A stretch of DNA of 64,000 nt from Manduca sexta (lineage: Eukaryota > Arthropoda > Insecta > Lepidoptera > Sphingidae), in NCBI RefSeq assembly GCF_014839805.1, contig NC_051131.1, positions 14,434,913-14,498,912 of the forward strand, read 5' to 3'. A program made the translations under genes and the position numbers. Shown here piece after piece: positions 24,739-36,030 of the stretch (the stretch's first letter is position 1; the number at the start of each line of letters is the position of its first letter). The notes under the pieces were generated by a model. It was not told the origin of the DNA, did not search any database, and saw nothing but the letters and a program-made list of their open reading frames with translations.

Positions 24739-27418
24739 TTATTATTAAACCTTTTGACGTATAAAGTATAATCGTAAAAAACAATATAAAAATTGTTTTT
24801 GCCACGGGAATCTAAAAAATATTGCATCCTTGAATTGACTATCAGTCAAGTATAATGTTCATGAATTAGATATTGCAAAGGACCATTATGACATTTTTTA
24901 ATGAGCCATTGCAACGCGCGCACTTCACGAAAAACTAAGTTGTCCGTAATAACCCTTACGTTAATTTGAAGCTTTGGCGGAAACAATGGGTGCACGGTTG
25001 AGTGCGCGTCACGGGTCACGGCGGCGCACGGCGGTCAGGCCCGGCTGACACACTGACACATCTGACCCGCTGACTGACGATCGCACTCTCCTCACTTAGC
25101 TCACAAGTTATTTGTTTACAGTGTTTATTGTAAGTGCAACTGTGCATTAGAACATAAAATATCGATTATCCAGAGGCGTCTGCCGATAATGTAGTTCACT
25201 GTCATATGTCTAGTTCAGTCTATTGAAAGAACTCAATATGAAAATAGAAAATTCCTACCGGCATGGCACATCCTACTACTGCATTTAAATTGTAGTTTCA
25301 GCCGAGCAGACATGACAGAAATAGTGCTTTTTATATACAACAATTTGAAACAGTAGCTTTTGCCATTTTATTGTGTTGGCAGTGTAAATGATGTGTTGCA
25401 CGTGATATCGTGTCCCTATGACTCTGTATGTGTGCGGTACAAGCTTCATGAAGAAGAGCCAGCTGGCGACCTAGTGCCGCGTCCCGTGGCTTGCGGTAGA
25501 CCGTAGACCTCCGTGTCGGGTTGCGGGACAAACCGCTGCTAGTTAATCATTGGGATTTGTATACATTATACGTAGGTATTACTGTGCTGGTTACTAAAGT
25601 CTCGTGGTTGCGTGATATATTTCAATATGTTTTCAATTCATTCAAACACTATAAAATGTGCGCATTATTGCAGTAGCAGGTTCAAACCTGCGACTCATCA
25701 ACCGGTATGCCACGTCACGTTGGAGACAGTAAATGAGAATTCAGATCAAGTATTGTTTACACTCTCACCTCGAGCTGCAAAAGGTTCTTAACAGTTTCCA
25801 TAACCGTACATTTCTTTAGCACATCGGTGCGAGTGACCTGCACGCGCCCCCGCCCCCACACTACCCACTGCACGCGGATCTGTACCGTGTGCCCAGCACG
25901 CCGGTCGATGACCCACTGCCTTACTGCAAGTAAGTTCAACGCCACGCTACACTCTTCTCCCTTGTACCACTGTATCATACATTATTGGTGCAGCAGCTTC
26001 CACTGCGCGTGCAGTACACTTACTAGACGGCAGAATCTATCATTATCTTTTATTGCTTAATATCGAAATGAGTTAGTCGCTTGGTGTTGGGTGCGGCAAC
26101 TGTGCATAAACAGTAGTAATACCATTCAGACCTCTAATTAAAACTGGGTTACCTCCAACTGGATTTTATACTGTCGCCAAACAATTTAAGTATGTACAAT
26201 TGTGTTCCGGTTTGAAAGCATAGTGCCTATTATTGCAGCTTTACGACACTTTAAACGTATCTCAGGGCGACGGATGCACTGTGCCATGCAGTTCATTATG
26301 AACCAACGTTGAGTAAATAGTGTACATATTTATGAGCGAAAGTGTCCGATCTTATCAAAAGGACGATCTGCTTATCATTGAGCTGTATTTAAAACAGAGC
26401 CAGTAATGTACGGAGAATATAATCCGAGTGTCGCTGCAGGCTGCCGATATCAGGCGTGGGTCAGGAGGTGGCGGTTATCACATTATTAATAGTTCCCTGG
26501 GTACGAGAGCGTATCGAGTGATCCGCTGTGACGAGCGCGCGGATGTCGACCTGACACGGGATATACCAGAAATTTACTTGCAACGAAATTCGAATAGTTA
26601 TCGTAATAATAATTATGTGTATGTTAGCTGTATTAAAACGAAGTAGAAAAAACTTTTAATATCGAGACATCAGTTAAATAAAATGTTATTTTATCTTAGG
26701 ATATTTTGAATGCATGATATAATATAACGCGTCATAAATGTAGCTTATTTTTTAGATACTTCTTTATTTATAATAAAAATGCATTTTTGAAAAACACTTT
26801 TCTTAATAAATAAAAATAATATCACGTCTATTTGAAGATATATATGTAATTAATCTATAGTATCTTGCGGCTTTGAATTTCATTGTTTCGTTTCGATTTT
26901 CGGTATGACCACCGTGTTTATTTATATCGCGTAGTAAACAAATGCTTGAGTGAAGAGCTTAGTCGACGCGTTTATAGAGACAGTTCCACTCAAGGATGTG
27001 AAGTCTATTTCAGACTTACAGTAACTTATTATAATTTCGATACTGGTGATGTCTTTAAACATTAGTCTCAGGTTAGACAAATGTTTACGTTTTTTAGTCG
27101 AATAAATATTTTTTAGTTGCAAATAAGCATACTGAAGTATTTTTCATTTTGTAGTATTACCTTTCAAGGAGATACACATGAGTTAATGTACTTTATTACG
27201 GGATGACCTCTTCATAATTGCCGTAGTAGTGTATTGCAAATACTTAATATTTGAGTAGTATTTATCTGAGAGCTCCATTATGCAACGTTTTGTTTAATGA
27301 AGCGGCACAAAGCTAATAGAGTTGTGCGCTCGGGAGCAGTCACGCTAACTAATGCAATGCGTTAGTGTTGCCAGAGCAATAGTCAATAATAATGACTTAA
27401 AAACATTAGGAAGATAAT
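24739..27418. other. Non-coding stretch, no gene recognised
   Basis: AT-rich DNA with GC-rich patches near 24990-25075 and 25830-25960. Position 25678-25691 holds CAGGTTCAAACCTG, a palindromic B-box-like word. On the minus strand a TGGCATACCGG A-box-like word lies close to it, but the spacing is too short for a tRNA gene; it may be a SINE remnant. Frames such as 25827-26060 and 26428-26646 have no recognised content. Confidence 0.45.
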
Positions 27419-27560
27419 TCATAGGACACCAGGCATCCATATCACGTCTAACATTTTCCGTTTATAAGCGCACGCCAATGTGATCCCACTGCACCTGATG
27501 CAAACGGAATGGGGTCCAGAGTGTTGACTGACGAGAAATGATCCCCTGCCGTTTACACAT
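27419..27560. repeat. Probable dispersed-repeat fragment
   Basis: The text GCGCACGCCAATGTGATCCC, then ACTGCACCTGATGCAAACGG, then AATGGGGTCCAGAGTG and ATGATCCCCTGCCG resembles a lepidopteran repeat body that I recall only loosely. It lies directly upstream of a SINE head. The family is unassigned and the boundaries are approximate. Confidence 0.35.
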
Positions 27561-27566
27561 TTTATA

Positions 27567-27737
27567 ACTGCCTCGGTGGCGTAGTTGCATTGTATTCGCG
27601 AAACGACTATCGCGCCGAGCTCTCGGGTTTGAATCCCGGGTCGGACAAAGTGATATTCAGTTTTGTTGCTCAGTATCATCCCGAAGTCTGAAAATGTGTA
27701 CGGTAAATGACAATAAGGCCGCCCTCTACTACATGAA
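27567..27737 (+). mobile_element. tRNA-derived SINE, family A, partial
   Basis: The head CTGCCTCGGTGGCGTAGTTG is nearly the same as that at 45880, and CGGGTTTGAATCCCGGGTCG carries the B box. The body follows with CAAAGTGATATTCAG, then a diverged segment (TAAATGACAATAAGGCCGCC) corresponding to the GGCGATAGACTCGCC part of other copies. It ends before the GGGACGGAACACAC block, so the copy is 3'-truncated or decayed. No target-site duplication was found. The minus-strand frame at 27419-27679 overlaps it and is not a gene. Confidence 0.8.
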
Positions 27738-29702
27738 ACTGAAAATAGCTGGTGAAATGTGGGTGTGTTATATTTTTGCGTACCCCTGAAAATGGAAAAA
27801 AGCGTGATGCTAAGTGCGTAAACTTCTTACAGGCACTTTTAAGCCTGTATACATACACCACAAGAACAGTGCAATTCAAGCGAGTACTAAGATATGTTTA
27901 TGCGATGTATGTGATCGTGGGTCGGCTTTTTGCTGGTAACACTAATGCAATAGTAAAGCAAACAGCGGCAGCCGGCCGTGTTTGTTCACCATGATCTCTG
28001 ATAGCGCTTCATAAACACCGCGGCTACTACTGGCCAATACCAGAAGTTAAACGGAAAACTAAAACTCCTTTAGGAGGTATCGGATACATTTGTATCAAAC
28101 TGTTCAGCCCCCTTCGCATATAGAGTGAAAAATCGCTATACTGAAGTTTTAACAAAACACCCATTTACAAAAGGCAAGATACTTAGACGTGGTTTGGGTA
28201 AAAAATGTATGCTTGTGACATTTAATAATGACTCGTCAAAATAGTTTCCCTCAATGTCACGCCCTTAAAGTGGTTTTAAACTTGTAGGAGTGACAAATTA
28301 GCGGTATTAGGCCGGCGGCACTGATTTAGACAGAAGTTAAAATGTCTTAAGTAAATGAATCGCTCCATTTGCATTAAAACGAATATCTAAATTCTGTCCT
28401 AAACGTTCATAAAGCAAATGTAGCGAGAGTTATAAAGATTTTATTACAGCGTAACTCTTCTTTACTGCACAAGTTTAAATATCGTGCGAGTTTTATGTGG
28501 AGCTAAAGCAGCGGCATAGTTCCGGACTCAGCCACAAAACAATTCTACTATTAAGCTCCTCATTTTGTTTATTATTACGAATATTTCCAACAGAGTCGGT
28601 ATCTGGTTGTATGTTCCTATAATATCAAACTTGTTCTTGTTCAATCATTTCGGATACGGTTAGCAAGAGGAAATTTCTCTGACACACCGTATACAAAACA
28701 GCTCGTTATGTACTTTACCTCGATTTCTCTAGACACTAGTACATCAAGCATGCCTGTTCATAAACTGTACAGCGCAATTTATAACATGTTTATGGTTCTG
28801 ACTAACATCTCGTTATTTATGCAGGATTGTCCGTCCGTTCGGGTAATGTTGAGTGACGGACGCCGTGGGACCTGCACATGCTACTCGTTCCTCGAATAGC
28901 ACAGTTTTGGACATTTTTTTGTTTTTACGACTATAACTTAACAACGGAGATAATGCAGTAGAAATAAAACGCAGTCTTTATGAGTTAGCTTTAAGCGCGG
29001 CATTGGATTAAGAAGTATACGGAGCGGCGACGTTCAGTGTTAATGGATGATTATTTAATGGGATGCCTTTAAGCTTGAAACAAAATAACAGTATAAGAAG
29101 TATTTCTACGAAGTGCTAACGAGTAGAATACGTTATATTATGCTCTTTTAAACAACAGTTATAAAAAACGTATGTCTCAATTTATCGATGGCAGTGTGAT
29201 TTTTTATATGTATATTATAATACAAGTATTTTTTTGCCTTTTACCTAAAAGGGCGTAATCCAAAGTTAAAAAATAAATAACACTCGTTTTATCATGTAGA
29301 GCATTCATAAAATCCGGCAGATAAGTTTTAGTTTATATTAATTTTATTGTTAACTCTGTATAAATTGTAAAGAGAGAAACTTTTTACTGAAGACGAGCAT
29401 CGGGCGAAAACAATAAGAAATTAACGTTAAATGTTGTTTGTGAATCGCTCAGTGAATTGGGGTAAAGGTTAGTGAACTAGTTGAGTAACGAGGGAGATAC
29501 GAGATGAAGGTGCCTCATGAGAGCGACCCGCGGAGGGACGGACCATGAGATAACACTAAAGCTAAGAACAGGCGAGATTTTGTAACTTATAATATTTTAT
29601 TTTACATATATTATGCTGCCTTTAATTTGCACTTTATGATTGATATTAACCTAGTTTTAATTGTCAGTTTTTTTGTGTCACTTGGTATGTAGTAATGATC
29701 AA
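27738..29702. other. Non-coding stretch, no gene recognised
   Basis: AT-rich unique-looking sequence. The frame 27752-27994 (about 80 codons) overlaps the end of the SINE and has no recognised domain; 28708-28899 likewise. No RNA gene or structured repeat was seen. Confidence 0.5.
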
Positions 29703-29993
29703 TTTTGGATTCCATCCTCACGGCTTCGTCCGCACGAAAAGTCTTTCCCGTTACAAGAGCCCCCAAAACAAAGTAAAATAAGCTTTTAAAATAATCAGAT
29801 ACAATTTAATTTATTATTTCCTATGGGAGCCAAATCTTCGGGGTTTTTTAGCCCGAAAAAAGTCAATGTGTTAATTCAGGACCTGGTCTATCCGTGTGGC
29901 AAATTTCTTTCAAATCCATTGAGCTGTTTCTCCTTTTATTCGTAACAAACATCCAAACATTTTCACAAACTTTCTCTATAAGTTATATTTTAT
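29703..29993 (-). repeat. Lepidopteran dispersed repeat, GCGAAAGTTTGTG-type family
   Basis: On the minus strand it reads AGAAAGTTTGTGAAAATGTT, then TGGATGTTTGTTACG, then CAATGGATTTGAAAGAAATT with TGCCACACGGATAGACC. After that comes AATTAACACATTGAC, then CCCATAGGAAATAATAAATT, and it ends in GTGCGGACGAAGCCGTGAGG. The order matches 46572-46858 and 61957-62275, including the inner GGGGGCTCTTGTAACGGGAA block. Non-coding. Confidence 0.75.
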
Positions 29994-30634
29994 CTGCACT
30001 GTATTACTCTTTGATGCAGGAGACACTTTGTCGCCATCGAAACAAATCACTATGACATCAAAAATATCACACACCGCCAAAAAAAAACAATCGTGTATAA
30101 ATGACGCCTGTCTGCCTTCAGCCTTATATTTTATTTATCAATGTTCTGTTTTCTTTCTTTTCTGCTTATACGTGCATTTGCAAATATCCGCTCTTTACAA
30201 AGGCGAGCATGGACAGGAGATTTATTTTAAGGTGCGATTATGGGCATAGTATCTGCGTATATATATGGGATACAAGCTTTGTTTATGCCCTATTTAGGGT
30301 AAGCAACGATACAAAATATAAATTTAAATCGTTTTATATCTTTATATCTAGAAAAAATGGGTAACAATGGCGTTATATAAACTTATCTAGTATATTTGTG
30401 TGTATGTTGCACTAATGGTGACTCCCGTGTGTAAACGCGTCCACCGTTATAATAGTTTATTTTACGACGATAACAGAGTGCTCACACCGTGCGGTTATTG
30501 TTAAGCTGCGTATTCATTAGAGGCAGGCTTGGGTCGAGCAGATTGGACAGAGTGGTGCATCGACTTTAGATTGGAGTAGGATTATGGCTGGAGGGGGACT
30601 CAGTATTATAATAGAACTGATATGTCAATAACTA
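29994..30634. other. Non-coding stretch, no gene recognised
   Basis: AT-rich DNA. The overlapping frames 30028-30249 and 30101-30364 are short, rich in hydrophobic and aromatic codons because of T-rich DNA, and have no recognisable family. Confidence 0.5.
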
Positions 30635-30834
30635 AATAATAATATCAGCCCTGTATTATGTATTGTCCACTGCTAAGCACAGGTCTACTCTACTATTGGA
30701 AAGGTGTAGATCTGAGGGCACTACGCTGGCCTATAGCTGGTTGGCAGACTTCACATATCTTCAAAATTTTTATAGAGCTTCTCAGGTATATCTCGGCAGT
30801 TCGTCCCACTCTCAACTAGGCTGGCGCTGCGGAG
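30635..30834 (-). mobile_element. tRNA-derived SINE, family B, internally deleted copy
   Basis: On the plus strand it starts TAATAATATCAGCCCTGTAT and ends CTCAACTAGGCTGGCGCTGC, matching both ends of the element at 12054-12388. The middle, corresponding to about 12215-12341, is missing, including the region with the B box. Many substitutions show that it is older than the 12-kb copy. The small frame at 30663-30845 lies in it and is not a gene. Confidence 0.75.
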
Positions 30835-32639
30835 TTGTCAAATAACATATTTTTTTTTACTTTATGTTATTACTACTAATTATTAGGGGACAAATAGGCA
30901 AGTGTTTGAATCATTTTTATTAAAATATAAAGTTAACGTATAATGGAAAACGATTGGAACTCCGCTTAACTCGGCGTGGTTTAATGATAATAAAACAGAT
31001 ATATGGGAAGGCAACCGTCCGGGACTTTTAATATATTTTGTAATATATTTCCCCGAGCTTAGGGCAACCTTATCTAGAAATATCATCACCTTTCCAATAT
31101 TATAGAGACAAGTTCGTAAGTTTGTAACTTTGTAGGGATAATCGCTGGATTGACTGATCGGTTCTTAAAATACTCGCACTAATTATAATGAGCTACACTG
31201 TCATTGGATGACGGATTAATTATATTGTTCTATTTTATTTTATAACTTCTATTCCGCGACAAGTCATGTGGAGTGGAGTCCTGTGTGCAATGATTTGAAG
31301 GGACTTGACAATATCTATAAATTAAACAAATGTTTGCAATCAGACATTTATAACGACAGACTCTCACCTTTCTTTTCCTAACCTTCAGCCACTGTATCAC
31401 AGGAGTTGTTAAATGATTTCAATATCTATTTAGTAAGATAGTTCGACATCACTACTGTTTGTATATAAAGTGTAATAAAAAATAGTATGAAGAATACACT
31501 CCGCATTGTCTTATCGACTCGCGCACCTGACACGGCGGCTTGTTATCACTCGCTTGATAATAGAGTTCGGCCGCTCATATCACAACGGTATTGAGAGTAC
31601 GCTCTCACGAGACGTGTGCCCTGAATTTTCACGTTTTTATGATGTGAGCGCTAATTTTATATTTTGTATATGGAGTTGTGAACCTAATAGTAACGTGCGT
31701 AGGCTGTTAAAAAAAATTAATAATTGATTAATAACTTACATAATTAAAAAATAACTAAATAAAAAAAGGAAAATACGAGTAATACTTAAGTAAGTAAGCT
31801 TAAGTAAGCGAACTATTAAATTTATAATCTATATAATTTTCTAGAATCACTACAGACCGTTACAAAGAAATCTTATGAAACACTTCTAGAGGTCATTAAC
31901 AATACATGTAGTTATCGGGAAAAAGTTTTACCTGCACGATTGTCTGTAGGTCGATGGGCTCCAACCGTCCCTATAACTCTGTCTCAAACTTTTCGCGCAC
32001 TAATTACTATTGAAAAGTACATAATTTAGTACAAGAACTTTCACACACGTGATTAATGAGAAATTAATTTAATTATGAAACCACGTCACTTTGTGATACC
32101 AATCTGTATGGAATTCATACTTGTGGATACCGATTAGGCAGAGTCATGGCGTTTACCATAAGAGGAACATAGATGTCACATTCAGCTGTAAGTATAACAA
32201 AACCATATAGTGGTTATTTACACGTCTTAAGATAAGGAAAAAAAGAAAGCCTTATGACCGTAGTTGGAGCAACATGGTTCGTTGTTGCATTATACCCACC
32301 CAATGCGCATTTTGTATGCAAATTTTAAACTGTTTCGAAAACACCTCAGTACAAGTTCGTAAGTGCTGCCGCATGTGATCAGGCGATGTCTTTCCGCACG
32401 CTGCGCCCGTTTACTTTTGTCGAATAATGGTTTTTAATCGTTTAATATCAGATACTTTCTCTTTTACAATTGCAGATTATGTTAAATTTGTTGGATTACG
32501 GAAATAGTTTACAAAGAATAAAATTGCTGCATGTCATTTAGTGTCTCGTGGAGTATCGTTAGTTGATAGTCGACCGGCAATTAGTTGACACTGCAGAGAG
32601 AGTCGAAGGATATTCGAATGCTTTCGATGTCGGCATTCC

Positions 32640-32720
32640 TGGTGCGGCGTGAGATACGGACCGGCGCGCGGCGCCGACGGATATATAGAGCGCAGGGAAT
32701 CTCGCGTCTGTATGTGCGAG
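32640..32720 (+). promoter_or_regulatory. GC-rich patch followed by TATA-like box
   Basis: GGACCGGCGCGCGGCGCCGA is followed by TATATAG at 32682-32688 and then GC-rich GAGCGCAGGGAATCTCGCG. A TATA box would place a start near 32712-32714. No initiator consensus sits there, although TCATT occurs at 32723-32727. It could be a core promoter, but TATA-like words are common in AT-rich DNA. Confidence 0.2.
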
Positions 32721-33199
32721 GATCATTTTAAATTCCAATTATATAACAATTCGGGAAATGTTGGCATTCGTTCGAATGTTTATTTACGGTGGCTATAAAA
32801 CGGTTCAAATCTGGTGGAGCAGAGGTGCATATTTGAGGTAAATTTACATTTCTAAATTCAACACGGTTTAGACTGCTAGCTGTTCCGTACAAGCATCTAA
32901 TATTTATTACTCTATAGTTTTTATCTAGTAATACAATTATTACACATAATTTTATCAAGTTTATCGAAACTGTTACGTATTGCCTCAGGTAATTTAACTG
33001 ACTATATTCAAAACACCAAAGCTGTAATTTCAGTCTGTCAGTGGAGCTACACCAATCGAATCAGATCGAAGCTTCATCACAAAGAACTATATTATCAATA
33101 ATGTTGTAAAAAAAAAAATCCGCGTGGAATTTCAATTATAATAAATAGCCAGAAAGGTAAACACATAGATGTGCATCGCCTTGCGGGGAATATTTAATT

Positions 33200-33345
33200 A
33201 CATTCCTTATCGGTGGCGGGTCGGTGGTCGCGCGCCGCACGCGGCATCTCGCCCCACATGGACGGATATTAATCCGTACACGGGCTGGAATATCCACCTG
33301 CATCTCGAATTCCCGCGGCGCTGCGTCACGGAAGCGGCCTGGTTT
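33200..33345. promoter_or_regulatory. GC-rich patch containing a K50 homeodomain-like dyad
   Basis: The patch has many CpGs (GGTCGCGCGCCGCACGCGGC) and the dyad ACGGAT-ATTA-ATCCGT at about 33262-33277. The dyad includes TAATCC, the core bound by K50 homeodomains such as Bicoid, Otx and Goosecoid. It also stays open as a 67-codon frame (33169-33372), which I think reflects GC content. Regulatory meaning is inferred from motif and composition only. Confidence 0.2.
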
Positions 33346-35924
33346 ATCTATTGCCCTTGTTCTATAAGGTGATGAAAATTAAGTTACAAGTTATGGCTAC
33401 AAGTCAGAAAAGAGATTAACGATAGTCATTGTATAACACAGTTGTTCGGTAAGTGCTTCAAACAAACCATCATATTTTATAAGAGCGGTGTACGTTGGTT
33501 ACATTAGTTACATTAGTTAATCACCACGCTGAACCAAAAGCAGATGGAGCGCGATTGTTTTGTTTATTTACAATAATACTACGAGCCAGTGAGGAACGAT
33601 TGCCGTTGCAAAGGTAGGTAGAGTTGTTCATGCCTCACAACTCTATAGCTTCCGACATGCGTCACAAAGAAATAAAAAATACCACACAAGTGGCCAAATT
33701 CCAGCACGGGACTTACCTAAACCGTAACCAACGTTTCATAAGCTCATTTTTGAAGGATTTATCTTTATGAGGGTAGTCCGGCGAGCGCTCGTGACGGACG
33801 CTCGCTGTAATCCGGGACGTGATAGCCGGCTTAGCGGATAAACACCTCGTTATCACGGCAAACAGTCACTTATTAACTGGGTTGTCCCCTCAAATATCGT
33901 GAAATAACCTATAACATGATACACTCAGGGAAAAATATAACCTTAACAATAGCCTTTCTAAGGATGCCTTTGCTGGCATCTGTCTATAATTCATAATTTT
34001 ATAGAGACATTTCTTTGTATAATTTGTTCCTTTCCTTATCTGTGTATAATATGTATTGTATTGAGTTCCTAAATTCTACTAAATAAAATTCACGCCATTG
34101 CTTGACGTGTCATTGTATACTCATACAGAGGTCCAAATTTTATCGACTTACCTGACGGAAATATTGTCAGTAAAGCGGTGGTGTTTTATTACCATCTTTA
34201 TCTACTGCCTAAACTTCAAACATTTAGGCGTGGGTTGTCAGGGAATTGCGAATAGCTTGTAGAGTAGCAACCCTGTCCCTAGTGCCACCCACGGCGACGC
34301 GGAAGCGTTGCCTCATCTGTTTATAGCTCATTCATGCCCGCCTATTTGTGTGGACACGGCGGTTTACGCACTGATAGAATAGTAGGTGCACGAACACACA
34401 GATTAAACACGTGGAATGCATCTTGTTTAAGTCAGGTTGTAGACTGTTGTTTACAGTATGGGCTTGCAGTGAAGCGGCAGTAGTGCGGGAGGTTCACATC
34501 AGTTGTCTTTCAAATTATAGAAAAGGAGATATAGACTTAACGCACAACAAACAATGTCCATCATATTAGGCTTTGTTATTGAGGTGAGTGAAAAATAATT
34601 TGAAAAGATGACACAGAAAAGATAAATGTGTCATTTAAAATCAACTTTTATCGGGCCCAATACGAAATAAGCCACTGATCTCACTCTAAAACTAGATTCC
34701 AGACCTCCAGAGGCGATCACACAAGCACACCACGAATATAAAATCATACTCAACTCAAGTTACAGACACAATAAAACTAAATTAATATAAAGCTGATTCC
34801 ATATTGCCATTTCAATTGAACCTTATGTATTTGCTGCCAATTGCAGTAGCTATGCAGAAAATCGATACGAGGAAACGGAATTCGTAAACCTTAACGGAGT
34901 TTAGAATATCCAATACATTTTTTTTGTTAAGAATGCTTACTACCTGTCGGAAACCGTATGCGGTGTGTATAAGGAGTGGGCAGAATTGTATTGTCATAAT
35001 ATGGTATCAAACTATTAAAAAGATCATAAACATTTCCGACATACCACATTGCAACCATTAAAATTGTATGCACTTTTATACTATTTTACTTAGGATCTTA
35101 GTGATAGTAATTTATAGGTAATATAAATGTAATGCAATTATTCCATAACACACTCGTAGTAGCGCTGGCTTATAGGGATTTTTGGCTGTTATAATATGGT
35201 TTATAGTAGTGTATCAGTTTGTAAATAAATGGGTAAAAAGCGAATAACTCTGAACCTTATTTCACTTTTTGTCGGATTATACAATGCTTACTACATGGTC
35301 GAATTCCATTATTTCGTTTCGGGTGTCGGCATGGCCGCGCAGGTCTTTATTGAGAGCACTGGATGCTCCGCGACCCGGCTATTGTCGAAGTCAATCACCG
35401 CTTGTGACGGTATGCGCATTTATTAATAATGCATATGCCTTTGACTTGGTGAAATTGAATCTAATACCCATTTTATCTCAATTGGAGTAAGTGGCAACTC
35501 TACTCTCAATCTTCAGAAAAAAAAAGGCTGACTGGTAGACTTTAAACCTCATGCTCTCTATACGATTGTATATTTTGTGTATAGCGTGTAAGCGAATCTT
35601 AAAAGTAATAATATTTCCAGTCTATAATATATCTACATTTTTGTATTACATGTTACAGTTAGCATGATGTTATAACATTAAGTTCTTTTTCTCCTAGCAT
35701 AGGTATTAATAGATCATTTTCTTATTGCGACAAATGTAATTGAACAAAAATTGCAACCAACCACTGTGTAACATTTGTACACCAACTGAGTTTAGTAACA
35801 TTTAACATTTGTCTGTTTTCATAGAATAAATCTTATTTCTTTATATATTTTTTGTTTTTTTTTTGTCTTAAAAATATATACAGGCGGTGCCGCGTGCAAA
35901 GCTTGGTAATGTATTGAATCTGAG

Positions 35925-36030
35925 ATGGTTCTAAATTCTTGTCATCTATAGATTATAAGATATTGTACGTGTTCATGGTCGGTGATCACTCAACATGAGT
36001 TGCTCAGTAAATAATTCCTGGTCTTCCAAT
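35925..36030 (+). repeat. Lepidopteran repeat fragment, GTTCATGGTCGGTG-type
   Basis: The segment CGTGTTCATGGTCGGTGATC followed by ACTCAACATGAGTTGCTC matches a repeat core I recall from Lepidoptera (GTTCATGGTCGGTGGTGATC, then ACTTAACATCAGGTGACC). Related fragments are at 52295-52392 and 63850-63958, all on the plus strand. Boundaries are approximate. Confidence 0.5.

Larger units (their letters stand above)
30835..35924. other. Non-coding stretch with two GC-rich patches
   Basis: About 5 kb without a recognisable gene. GC-rich patches lie at about 32640-32700 and 33200-33345, inside otherwise AT-rich sequence. Another GC-leaning stretch is near 33780-33850. Frames 31506-31727, 32728-32958 minus, 33169-33372 and 35229-35490 have no recognised domain. 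Confidence 0.5.

Noticed and set aside
25672..25731. tRNA gene or SINE at CAGGTTCAAACCTG
   Set aside because: The A-box-like word is far too close to the B-box-like word, and no body or tail is visible.
33169..33372. 67-codon frame in a GC-rich patch as a coding exon
   Set aside because: GC content explains the lack of stops. No known motif and no clear splice sites.
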